In this document: positions 8,802 through 16,247 of the stretch, piece after piece
Layout: each line of letters starts with the position of its first letter
Numbering within the stretch: the stretch's first letter is position 1
NCBI GenBank assembly: GCA_902464115.1
Contig: CABQIF010000030.1
Coordinates: forward strand, 1-18,689
Source: an uncultured Ruminococcus sp.
GTDB taxonomy: Bacteria; Bacillota; Clostridia; Oscillospirales; Ruminococcaceae
Length of the DNA stretch: 18,689 nt
Reading direction: 5' to 3'
Translations under genes and position numbers: made by a program
Notes under the pieces: generated by a model
The model's input: the letters and a program-made list of their open reading frames with translations, nothing else
Database searches by the model: none
Told to the model about the DNA's origin: nothing

Positions 8802-9959
8802 TTACTTTCCAACTGCTTGTTCCTGCGGATTCGCTGTCGTTACAGGAGCATCCGGCAATGCAATACCGAGCTGCTGCTTCAGCCATACTTCCGAATCCTG
8901 CTTCATTTTCTGTAATACATGGTTGACCCGATCATACCGAATCGGTTTCCGGAACAGATATTCTTTCTTTTTCAAGTCTTCCTGTAAGATAACCAGCCGT
9001 TCTTCCAAGCCCAGCGGCTGCAAAATCGCACGATACCGGTACAGATCCGGCAAATCCATGTTTGCCAGTACCACAAATGGCTTTTCAAAAATCAACGCAA
9101 AGCACATGCCATAGTAATTGTCTGTGATGACAAATTCACTGTGAATCAAATAGTGCAGCCAGTCTTCCACACGAATGTGATAAGCTGGGTCGAGTTTCAG
9201 CAGTGCTTTCGATTCCGGGAAACGATTGATGTCAATGAAATTCCGCAGCTGGCTGTAATGATTCACCAGCAAAATATCATTGCCCTTTAGCAGGAACTGC
9301 CGCTTCCGGTCATCGCAGCATTCAATGTAAGTGAAAATAAAGTTCTGGTCTGTTTCAACTGCTTTCGCTGCGGAACGCTCTGCACAGTCGATATAGAACT
9401 GCTTGTCACACAGAAATACCGGGTCTAAAACCATTTCTGGTGTAATGTGGAATAAATCCTGCAGCACTTCTGCTTCTTCGTATTCCTTGACTGCAATTCC
9501 ATGGAACTGATGCAGCAATCTGCCACAATCGTTTCTGGTTTCCCCTTCTGCGGTAAATGCTCCGCCGAAACAAGATGCATATGCGATCTTCCGCTTGTCA
9601 GCCGGCACATTTTCCAAAAAATAATACAGACCGGATTGCTTGCCTACTACCTCATAGTTCCAAACAACATCCGATCCAACAACGTGATTCTGCACATCCT
9701 CTCTTAAAATCCGTGCGTCTTCTTCGCTGTCAAAAACCTCCAGAACATCGCAGTTCTGATAAGCGAAGCGTCCGGCAATGTTGTCTTTTTCCGCATAATG
9801 TTCTCCCCAGAGAGCTGGCTGCTTTTGCAGCAATGCCGGATGTTTTCCGTACTGTTCCAGCGTTTTGTACAATGCACAGGCGGTCAGAATGCTGCCATAA
9901 TTCAAACCGAACCATAGACTATAAACTGCCGTATCATACGCCATGCTGTTCTTTTTCAT
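8802..9959 (-). CDS. PPT-like protein with altered signature residues
   Basis: Protein of 385 residues, a stand-alone relative of the PPT domains in the two fusions. The fold signatures remain: LNYGS (19-23), GSDVVWN (95-101), and MVLDPVFLC (176-184), which is nearly identical in all three PPT copies here. Two usually conserved positions differ: the DSFHG motif of the other two reads DNYYG (280-284), losing its histidine, and the SVRD/E arginine is lysine (AVKEYE, 156-161). It may be inactive, regulatory or of changed specificity. The start was set at 9959 (MKKNS), because AAGGAG and AAGGATC lie just upstream; an in-frame ATG at 10025 adds 22 residues of non-conserved sequence that reads through the leader, and ATG 9944 has no ribosome binding site. 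First gene of the leftward operon, with promoter at 10103-10131. Confidence 0.88.
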   Translation of the reverse strand: MKKNSMAYDTAVYSLWFGLNYGSILTACALYKTLEQYGKHPALLQKQPALWGEHYAEKDNIAGRFAYQNCDVLEVFDSEEDARILREDVQNHVVGSDVVWNYEVVGKQSGLYYFLENVPADKRKIAYASCFGGAFTAEGETRNDCGRLLHQFHGIAVKEYEEAEVLQDLFHITPEMVLDPVFLCDKQFYIDCAERSAAKAVETDQNFIFTYIECCDDRKRQFLLKGNDILLVNHYSQLRNFIDINRFPESKALLKLDPAYHIRVEDWLHYLIHSEFVITDNYYGMCFALIFEKPFVVLANMDLPDLYRYRAILQPLGLEERLVILQEDLKKKEYLFRKPIRYDRVNHVLQKMKQDSEVWLKQQLGIALPDAPVTTANPQEQAVGK

Positions 9960-9979
9960 AATGATCCTTTTCTCCTTGT

Positions 9980-9997
9980 CGTACAAAAATATGTACG
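9980..9997. repeat. Perfect inverted repeat beside the leftward ribosome binding site
   Basis: CGTACA (9980-9985) and TGTACG (9992-9997) form a perfect 6-bp inverted repeat around an AT-rich 6-base centre. It lies directly upstream of the AAGGAG of the PPT-like gene (9977-9972) in the leftward leader, so it could be an operator or a hairpin affecting translation. A half-similar GTACAAATGTAA occurs at about 10083-10094. Confidence 0.5.
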
Positions 9998-10102
9998 TTC
10001 CTAAAATAAATTTTGTTCGTTGCAAAAAAATTTAGCCGCACGAAATTTCACCCGCACCGCCTGCTTTTTCTCCAAAAAACAAGTACAAATGTAAACAAAT
10101 TT

Positions 10103-10131
10103 ATTATATCATACGAACCGATAAATTGCAA
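10103..10131 (-). promoter_or_regulatory. Leftward sigma-A promoter of the PPT/GlfT2 operon
   Basis: On the - strand, TTGCAA (10131-10126; four of six consensus bases) and a perfect TATAAT (10108-10103) are 17 bases apart. Transcription would start near 10096, about 135 bases upstream of the PPT-like gene start at 9959. Confidence 0.65.
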
Positions 10132-10307
10132 GCCTTTTTTCAGAAGAACTGCAATCCGTCTAAAAAAAGAAAGAACTGGAATCGGAAAAGTCGGAATACA
10201 AGCAGCAGATGCTCCAATTTTCCACTCCGATCTGCCTTTTTTCTCATTTTTTTAAAAAATCATGTCCGCCCCTCTCAAAACCCGAAAAAGATATTTTAGA
10301 AATTGGA

Positions 10308-10336
10308 TTGACAGAATGCCTATTTTTCGCTATAAT
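10308..10336 (+). promoter_or_regulatory. Rightward sigma-A promoter of the glycan export operon
   Basis: Perfect TTGACA (10308-10313) and perfect TATAAT (10331-10336) are spaced by the ideal 17 bases. Transcription would start near 10343, giving a leader of about 165 bases before ATG 10510. This is the strongest promoter match in the window and probably drives genes from 10510 to at least 16487. Confidence 0.88.
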
Positions 10337-10355
10337 AGGATGGGGTAACAAGAAG

Positions 10356-10433
10356 ATGAAGTCGTTTTGTTCCCAATATGCACGACCGAATCGACATTGT
10401 TTTTTAGAAAATTGTGTATTTGTTTCCAAATAA
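10356..10433 (+). other. Possible leader peptide ORF (25 codons)
   Basis: ATG 10356 opens a 25-codon frame ending TAA at 10431-10433, wholly inside the leader of the rightward operon. The peptide would contain three cysteines (positions 5, 15, 20). Its codons cover the left arm of the terminator-like stem at 10386-10400, and its stop is 7 bases before the right arm. There is no good ribosome binding site: the sequence upstream is GGGGTAACAAGAAG, and only about 13 bases separate it from the predicted transcript start. It may be a chance frame. Confidence 0.25.
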
Positions 10434-10460
10434 CGATTAGACAATGCTTCGGATTTTTTT
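10386..10460 (+). terminator. Possible attenuator in the rightward leader
   Basis: CCGAA-(TCGA)-CATTGT (10386-10400) can pair with ACAATG-(C)-TTCGG (10441-10452) through 11 base pairs with an asymmetric internal loop, followed by a run of seven T (10454-10460). The 40-base loop contains a TATTTG/CAAATA hairpin (10418-10431). Alternative pairings exist: AATCG 10389-10393 with CGATT 10434-10438, and ATTGT 10411-10415 with ACAAT 10441-10445. This combination of a terminator and competing stems is what an attenuator would look like, but the stem is not perfect and no known riboswitch class was recognised. Confidence 0.4.
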
Positions 10461-10509
10461 GTATTCCTGCCAGATAAAAAACAGGTTGGAATGCCAGCGG
10501 AGGATTTTT

Positions 10510-12351
10510 ATGAAGTTACAAAACATCTTATTCCCTTCTACCGATACCTGTACCGAAGAACCGATGTATTTTCGGAGAGGGGACAAAGTCTTTTACAACT
10601 GGTCAAGCGATGGTGTTGAAATTCAGAAAGACGGCATTCTCTTTTTTGATACGTACTTTAACGGCTTTACCATTGAAAAATGGGCAAAGTATACGAACGT
10701 AAAAACCGTATTCCTGACCATCCAAATTGAAGGACATGTCCGTTTGACACTGATGCGGAAAGAAAAGAAAGGCGACCAGGTTCTGACCGATTTCCTCGGG
10801 GAATATATCTGCAAAGCCAATTATGGCGAAATCAAAGAATTTACATTCCCGTTCCACAGTGTTTCTACCAACGGCATCTATTGTTTCAGCATCACCGGCA
10901 TTTCCGAACAGTCCGGTTTCTATGGCGGCTTTTATTCCGGTGACATCGCAGAAAAAGACATTCAGCCCGTCAAAATTGCGATTGACATCTGTACTTACAG
11001 ACGGGAACGGTTCATCGAAAAAAATTTAAAGCTGTTGAATGAACGATTTCTGGAAAATCCAGACTCTTTCTTACAGGGCAAGCTGGAAGTTTTCGTTTCT
11101 GATAATGCCCACACTTTGGATATTCCGGCATTGAGCAGTGAAAATATCCACATTGTACAAAATAAAAATGTCGGCGGTGCTGGCGGATTTACCCGTGGGA
11201 TGATTGAAATCAATCGAGTAAAACAGCAGCGTCACATTACACACATTCTGGTCATGGATGATGATGTCACCATTGAACCGGAATCTCTGTTCCGCACCTG
11301 TACATTTCTCTCCTGCCGCAAGGCACACTATCAAGATTTGTTCATCGGCGGTGCAATGCTGCGACTGGATACCCAGTGCATTCAGACCGAAGCCGGTGCA
11401 GTCTGGAACGGCGGCGAACTGATTTCCCTGAAGCATGGCTTGGATTTGCGGGAACTGGAAGCTTGCCTGTACAACGAACTGGAAGAAAAAACACAGTTCA
11501 ACGCTTGGTGGTACTGCGTTTTCCCGTCTGAAGTCGTAACCGACCAAAACTTGCCGATGCCGATTTTCATCCGTGGCGATGATGTCGAATATGGCTTGCG
11601 GAATATGAAGAATCTGGTTTTGATGAACGGAATCTGTGTATGGCACGAGCCGTTTGAAAATAAGTATTCTTCATTCCTGTACTATTATATTCTTAGAAAC
11701 CGCTTGATCGACAATGCTCTGCATAATATGAGCCTGTCCAAAAAAGCATTCCGTCACCTCCTGCAACAGCAGGTCTATAATGAAATGCGGCTCTATCGCT
11801 ATAAAAATGCAAATCTGCTCATGCAGGGTGTAGAAGATTTCCTGCGTGGAGTTAACTGGCTGATGGAACAGGATGGCGAAGCTCTGCACAAGGAAATTAT
11901 GCAGTTGGGCTATAAATTGCAGTACACGGAAGACCTGCAAGAAAATGTTCAGTTCTCTTTCCCGATTTATGAAGCTGCCTGCAAAGCCATTCCGGCAACA
12001 AAATTCTATCAGCGAATTATCAACAAGTTGACCATGAACGGGCTGCGGCTGCCAGTCAAGCGGCAATTTAATATTGTTCCAACAGATGGCGTTCAGCAGA
12101 GTGCTGTCTATCGAACACAGACCATTCTCAATTATGACTATACCAGCCGAAAGGGATTTGTCACCGAACGAGATCCGGAAGCTGCAAAGCAGTGTTTCCG
12201 CCGCTTAAAGGCGTTGTATCATCAGTTGGATAAGCTGTATGATGCGGCTGTTCGGGACTATGCAGAAAACGGAAAGAAACTGATGCAACTCTCTTTCTGG
12301 GAACAGTATTTGGAACTGCCGGAAAAAGAACCGGCGACCATGGAGGCTTAA
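10510..12351 (+). CDS. GlfT2-like galactofuranosyltransferase (copy 2)
   Basis: Protein of 613 residues with the same layout as copy 1: an N-terminal barrel region with DTYFNGFTIEKWAKYTNV (47-64), a GT-A domain from about 155 with NVGGAGGFTRG (220-230), DDD (250-252), WW (333-334), RGDDVE (355-360) and WH (378-379), and a helical C-terminus ending in SFWEQYL. In mycobacterial GlfT2 these motifs bind metal, donor and acceptor and supply the catalytic base, so the enzyme looks competent. The ATG at 10510 follows GGAGGA (10498-10503); an upstream in-frame start at 10444 overlaps the T run of the possible attenuator and is unlikely. The stop is 3 bases before the next ATG, with GGAGG for that gene inside this one, so the two are translationally coupled. 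Having two paralogues could mean an initiating and a polymerising enzyme, as with GlfT1/GlfT2 (inference). Confidence 0.9.
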   Translation: MKLQNILFPSTDTCTEEPMYFRRGDKVFYNWSSDGVEIQKDGILFFDTYFNGFTIEKWAKYTNVKTVFLTIQIEGHVRLTLMRKEKKGDQVLTDFLGEYICKANYGEIKEFTFPFHSVSTNGIYCFSITGISEQSGFYGGFYSGDIAEKDIQPVKIAIDICTYRRERFIEKNLKLLNERFLENPDSFLQGKLEVFVSDNAHTLDIPALSSENIHIVQNKNVGGAGGFTRGMIEINRVKQQRHITHILVMDDDVTIEPESLFRTCTFLSCRKAHYQDLFIGGAMLRLDTQCIQTEAGAVWNGGELISLKHGLDLRELEACLYNELEEKTQFNAWWYCVFPSEVVTDQNLPMPIFIRGDDVEYGLRNMKNLVLMNGICVWHEPFENKYSSFLYYYILRNRLIDNALHNMSLSKKAFRHLLQQQVYNEMRLYRYKNANLLMQGVEDFLRGVNWLMEQDGEALHKEIMQLGYKLQYTEDLQENVQFSFPIYEAACKAIPATKFYQRIINKLTMNGLRLPVKRQFNIVPTDGVQQSAVYRTQTILNYDYTSRKGFVTERDPEAAKQCFRRLKALYHQLDKLYDAAVRDYAENGKKLMQLSFWEQYLELPEKEPATMEA

Positions 12352-12354
12352 ACC

Positions 12355-15099
12355 ATGATTGCAACAACATCTCTGCCGCAACTGCCGGAAAAAACTTGTA
12401 CCGGCTGCGGCGGCTGTATCAATGCCTGTCCAAAAGATGCCATCTTTTTCGCACCGGATGCCGAGGGATTTCAGCATCCAGTTGTACAGGCTGCACAATG
12501 TATCGGCTGTAAGAAATGCGAGCAACTCTGTCCGGTTCTGCACTGGGAAAGTACCAACATCATAGAGCCGGATTTGTATGCCGTTCGTGGAGAAGACAAC
12601 GTTCGAGCAAATAGTTCCTCTGGTGGTGTTTTTTCTCTGGCTGCCGCGGAAGTCTTTGCACGGAAAGGCGTTGTCGTTGGAGCAGCGTTTGATAAAAACC
12701 TGCATCTTTCGCTCTCCATCGCCAAAAATGAAAAACAACTTGCTCCCATGCGGGGTTCAAAATATGTGCAGAGCGACCCTGAACTGGTTTATCGGGATGC
12801 ACTGAACTCCTTAAAAAAAGGAAAACTTGTTTTATTCACTGGATGTCCCTGTCAGGTAGCTGCCATGAAAAACATCGCCGGCAAGAAGTACAGCGATCTG
12901 CTCTATACGATTGACCTGCTCTGTCATGGTGTTCCATCACAGGCAATTTTACAGCGATATTTAGAAGAAACATTCCCCGGAAAACAAGCGATTGATGTTC
13001 GGTTTCGGGATAAATCACACGGCTGGATTGCAACTTACATTGATGTGGATTTTTCCGATGGAACTTCCTACCACGGTGCAAACCGCCGAAATGACCCCTA
13101 TGAACGGATTTTCCAGCACAACATTGCATTGCGTCCCTGCTGTCATGACTGCAAATTCTGCACGTTCCCTCGTACAGGTGATTTGACCATGGGCGATTTC
13201 TGGGGTATTCAAAAAATCGACCCCAGCCAGACCGATGGCAAGGGCACGTCAATGGTCTTTCTCAACAACGAAAAAGGCAGACAGCTGTTTACTTGGTTTC
13301 AGTCGAAAACGAATTTCAAACAAATACAGGTCAATCTTGCAACCGTTCCGAATCGATTGAAAGCAACCTATCCACCACATCCGGGAAGATCGGTTTTCTT
13401 CCCATTACTGCGTACCAAATCTATGGAGGAAACTGTAAAAATGGTAATGGATAATCAACATGATATTGGGTTGGTTGGCATTCATACCGTTGGCAACTTC
13501 GGGGGTGCTCTGACCTATTTTGCTCTATATAAAGTCTTATGCGATCTGGGTTATTCCGTTCTGATGATTGAACGCCCCGGAAACTGTGCCCATAAACCGG
13601 CACTGACAAAAATTTATGGAACTTCTCCATACCCTGCCTATGATACCGCAAAAATCTATCCGAATAAGCAGGCAATGAAAGAACTGAATCAGTTCTGCAA
13701 GATGTTTGTCGTTGGCTCTGACCAGCTGTTCAACGATGGCTTATACAATAACTTCGGCAGATGGTGTACATTGGACTGGGTTCAGGATAACAAAAAGAAA
13801 ATCGCCTATGCAGCTTCGTTCGGTCATGATTATATCTGGAGTCCGGAAGAAACCCGTGCAGAAATGGCACATTTTATGCAACGGTTCGATGCCTTCTCCG
13901 TTCGGGAACAGAGTGGTGTTGACATCTGCAAAAAAGAATTTGGTGTGGATGCCCAGTGGGTATTAGACCCTGTTTTCCTCTGCAAACCAGAATATTATCG
14001 AGAACTGGCAAAGCAGTCCACACAGCCCATTGAAGAAAATTACCTTGGTGCATATATTCTTGACCCAACAAAGGAAAAAGCCGATATTCTCCGCTATGCT
14101 GCGAAGAAAAAGAAGCTGAGCACCACAGTTTATACCGAAATGGCATATCGGCAGAAAGATTTGAATGACTTTGATTTGCCGGTACAGTTCGGCGGACTCA
14201 TCGAAGACCGCCTTGCCAACATCATTCACTCTGATTTCTTTATTGCAGACTCGTTCCATGGCATTTGTTTTGCAATTCTGATGAAGAAAAACTTCGTTGC
14301 CATTGTCAACGAAAAGCGTGGCAAGAGCCGATTTGAATCCATTCTGGGATTGCTCGGCTTGAAAGACCGCTTGATTTCCAGCTTGAGTGAATTGAAAAAG
14401 AAAGAAGCTCTGCTGACCACCCCGGTTGATTATGATGCAGTCTATGAAATTCTGGAACGGGAACGGAGCCGCTGTCTGACTTGGCTGCGAGATGCTTTGG
14501 CAGACCCAACGAAAAAGCCGTTCTCCACTTATGATTTGCTGGTGAAGCGAATCGATGCCCTGTCGGAGCGGGTTTCCAACTTGGTCATTGCAAATGGCAC
14601 TGCAAATCGGAAAATTGCACATCTGGTGGAATTTGCAGGATTTTCGCTGGCAACCATCCGTACTTTCTCAGATTATTTCAAGGCATTGCAAGCCAACATT
14701 GAAAATTATGTCATCGCCATTGCAGTCAAGGATACACCAGGCTGCTACTTCACAGATGCCATGTATGCAGATATGCAGCGAATTGGTGTCACTGTCAACC
14801 TGACGAAAAAACATTGGTATGGCTATGCTGCAATCATTGACAGCGGAACGCTGCTGGCGGAAGATTCTGCTTACCAAAAGGTCGTTACTGTGAAAGCAAC
14901 CACAAAAGAAGGCATTCCAGTTGTTGCCACCAGTAAGCCACTCAAAGTCGGCAATGCAACTGCCATTTCCTTTCATGGTGTTGGTGGGTCTGTTTGTCGC
15001 CGTGGTATTAACATTATGGTATACGATAAGACAAAAAAATGTGTTTGTGACAGTGTTTCTTTTGATACGCATGTAAAAGCCATTTCTTGTCATCGATAA
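12355..15099 (+). CDS. Ferredoxin/FrhB - PPT fusion with C-terminal ILEI-like domain
   Basis: Protein of 914 residues with the module order reversed relative to the leftward fusion. Residues 12-62 are a two-cluster ferredoxin (C15, C18, C21, C25; C49, C52, C55, C59). Residues about 72-345 are FrhB-like (SSSGG 87-91, GCPCQ 163-167, cysteines 262-269, GDFWG 280-284). Residues about 368-720 are a PPT domain (TVGNFGG 378-384, GSDQLFN 454-460, SVREQS 515-520, WVLDPVFLC 535-543, DSFHG 632-636). After a helical linker (725-778), residues about 782-914 resemble an interleukin-like EMT inducer (ILEI/FAM3-type) domain: VKDTPG, an HWYGYAAIIDSG strand, then RRGINIMVYD and DSVSFDTH. The FrhB, PPT and Fe-S residues are intact. 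ATG 12355 is coupled to the upstream transferase gene. Likely cytoplasmic; expected to modify the polymer, with the electron partner and substrate unknown. Confidence 0.9.
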   Translation: MIATTSLPQLPEKTCTGCGGCINACPKDAIFFAPDAEGFQHPVVQAAQCIGCKKCEQLCPVLHWESTNIIEPDLYAVRGEDNVRANSSSGGVFSLAAAEVFARKGVVVGAAFDKNLHLSLSIAKNEKQLAPMRGSKYVQSDPELVYRDALNSLKKGKLVLFTGCPCQVAAMKNIAGKKYSDLLYTIDLLCHGVPSQAILQRYLEETFPGKQAIDVRFRDKSHGWIATYIDVDFSDGTSYHGANRRNDPYERIFQHNIALRPCCHDCKFCTFPRTGDLTMGDFWGIQKIDPSQTDGKGTSMVFLNNEKGRQLFTWFQSKTNFKQIQVNLATVPNRLKATYPPHPGRSVFFPLLRTKSMEETVKMVMDNQHDIGLVGIHTVGNFGGALTYFALYKVLCDLGYSVLMIERPGNCAHKPALTKIYGTSPYPAYDTAKIYPNKQAMKELNQFCKMFVVGSDQLFNDGLYNNFGRWCTLDWVQDNKKKIAYAASFGHDYIWSPEETRAEMAHFMQRFDAFSVREQSGVDICKKEFGVDAQWVLDPVFLCKPEYYRELAKQSTQPIEENYLGAYILDPTKEKADILRYAAKKKKLSTTVYTEMAYRQKDLNDFDLPVQFGGLIEDRLANIIHSDFFIADSFHGICFAILMKKNFVAIVNEKRGKSRFESILGLLGLKDRLISSLSELKKKEALLTTPVDYDAVYEILERERSRCLTWLRDALADPTKKPFSTYDLLVKRIDALSERVSNLVIANGTANRKIAHLVEFAGFSLATIRTFSDYFKALQANIENYVIAIAVKDTPGCYFTDAMYADMQRIGVTVNLTKKHWYGYAAIIDSGTLLAEDSAYQKVVTVKATTKEGIPVVATSKPLKVGNATAISFHGVGGSVCRRGINIMVYDKTKKCVCDSVSFDTHVKAISCHR

Positions 15100-15125
15100 A
15101 AACAACATAACAGGAGGATTTTTTC

Positions 15126-16232
15126 ATGAAAAAATACGATTATTTGATTGTGGGTGCTGGCTTGTTCGGTGCAGTGTTCGCTTATGAAGCCATGAAGCGG
15201 GGAAAGACCTGCTTGGTGATTGAGCGGAGAAACCACATCGCTGGGAATATCTACTGCGAAACCATCGAGGACATCCATGTGCACAAGTATGGTGCACATA
15301 TCTTCCATACCTCCAATCAGGAAGTTTGGAACTACATCAACCAGTTCGCAGAGTTTAACAACTACATCAACTCCCCGATTGCCATCTATAAGGACGAACT
15401 GTACAACCTGCCGTTCAACATGAACACCTTTAGCAAGATGTGGAACATTCGGACACCGCAGGAAGCAAAAGACCACATTGCACAGCAGATCGCAGCTCTG
15501 AACATCACAGAACCAAAGAACCTCGAAGAACAGGCACTTTCTCTGGTTGGTACCGATGTTTATGAAAAGCTGATTAAGGGCTATACCGAAAAGCAGTGGG
15601 GCAGAAACTGCACCGACCTGCCATCTTTCATCATCAAGCGGCTGCCGTTGCGGTTTACCTATGATAACAACTACTTCAATGACCGGTATCAGGGCATTCC
15701 GATTGGCGGTTATACACCGATTGTGGAAAAGATGCTTGCAGGTGCAGACATCCTGACCAATACCGACTACTTCGAATTTATCAAGGAACATCCGGACGTT
15801 GCAGACAAGACCGTCTTTACCGGACAGATTGATGCTTTCTTTGATTACAAGCTGGGCGTTCTGGAATACCGCAGCGTTCGCTTTGAAACCGAAGTGCTGG
15901 ATTGCGAAAACTATCAGGGCAATGCGGTTGTGAACTACACCGAACGGGAAGTTCCGTATACCAGAATCATTGAACACAAGCACTTTGAATTCGGCAAGCA
16001 GCCGAAAACCGTCATCTCCAGAGAATATTCTTCTGAATGGAAGAAGGGCGATGAGCCATATTATCCGGTCAACAATGAACGGAACAACCAGATGTATCAG
16101 GAATATCAGAAGCTGGCAGAAACCGTTCCGAATGTCATCTTCGGTGGTCGTCTGGGTCAGTATAAGTATTATGACATGGACAAGGTCATTGCTGCTGCAC
16201 TGGAAACCGTTCAAAACGAATTTGGTGCATAA
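15126..16232 (+). CDS. glf: UDP-galactopyranose mutase
   Basis: Flavoenzyme that interconverts UDP-galactopyranose and UDP-galactofuranose in the cytoplasm; reduced FAD is needed. The 368-residue length is typical. Signatures: FAD-binding GAGLFG (10-15) with the acidic strand end ERR (33-35), KYGAHIFHT (54-62), the substrate-region YTEKQWG (153-159), LPLRFTYDNNYFND (173-186), the conserved arginine 280 in PYTRIIEHKH, and GRLGQYKYYDMD (341-352) with the arginine and tyrosines that bind the diphosphate. All are intact. The ATG follows AGGAGG 9 bases upstream and 26 bases after the fusion gene stop. This is the key evidence that the locus makes a galactofuranose-containing glycan, and it supplies the donor for the two GlfT2-like enzymes. 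Confidence 0.98.
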   Translation: MKKYDYLIVGAGLFGAVFAYEAMKRGKTCLVIERRNHIAGNIYCETIEDIHVHKYGAHIFHTSNQEVWNYINQFAEFNNYINSPIAIYKDELYNLPFNMNTFSKMWNIRTPQEAKDHIAQQIAALNITEPKNLEEQALSLVGTDVYEKLIKGYTEKQWGRNCTDLPSFIIKRLPLRFTYDNNYFNDRYQGIPIGGYTPIVEKMLAGADILTNTDYFEFIKEHPDVADKTVFTGQIDAFFDYKLGVLEYRSVRFETEVLDCENYQGNAVVNYTEREVPYTRIIEHKHFEFGKQPKTVISREYSSEWKKGDEPYYPVNNERNNQMYQEYQKLAETVPNVIFGGRLGQYKYYDMDKVIAAALETVQNEFGA

Positions 16233-16247
16233 GAGAGGGGCTAAAAT

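Larger units (their letters stand above)
9960..10509. other. Divergent control region between the two glycan operons
   Basis: A 550-base, AT-rich region without a convincing protein gene. It holds a leftward promoter (10103-10131), a rightward promoter (10308-10336), a perfect inverted repeat next to the first leftward ribosome binding site (9980-9997), a T/A-tract palindrome around 10247-10260 upstream of the rightward promoter, and a rightward leader of about 165 bases with terminator-like pairing (10386-10460). Long leaders on both sides (about 135 and 165 bases) suggest post-initiation control. Confidence 0.75.

Noticed and set aside
9960..10025. Upstream start for the PPT-like gene
   Set aside because: The added 22 residues read through the ribosome binding site and inverted repeat; the conserved PPT start begins soon after ATG 9959.
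10010..10030. T-rich run on the - strand next to GC-rich sequence as a leftward leader terminator
   Set aside because: The GC-rich part (10035-10065) contains direct repeats of GTGCGG but no complementary arm, so no stable hairpin forms.
10209..10433. 74-codon frame in the divergent control region
   Set aside because: It begins upstream of the rightward promoter and spans it, has no ribosome binding site, and the product is unlike any protein I know. Only its last 25 codons are considered, as a possible leader peptide.
10444..10509. Upstream start for GlfT2-like copy 2
   Set aside because: It has no ribosome binding site and overlaps the T run; GGAGGA precedes ATG 10510 correctly.
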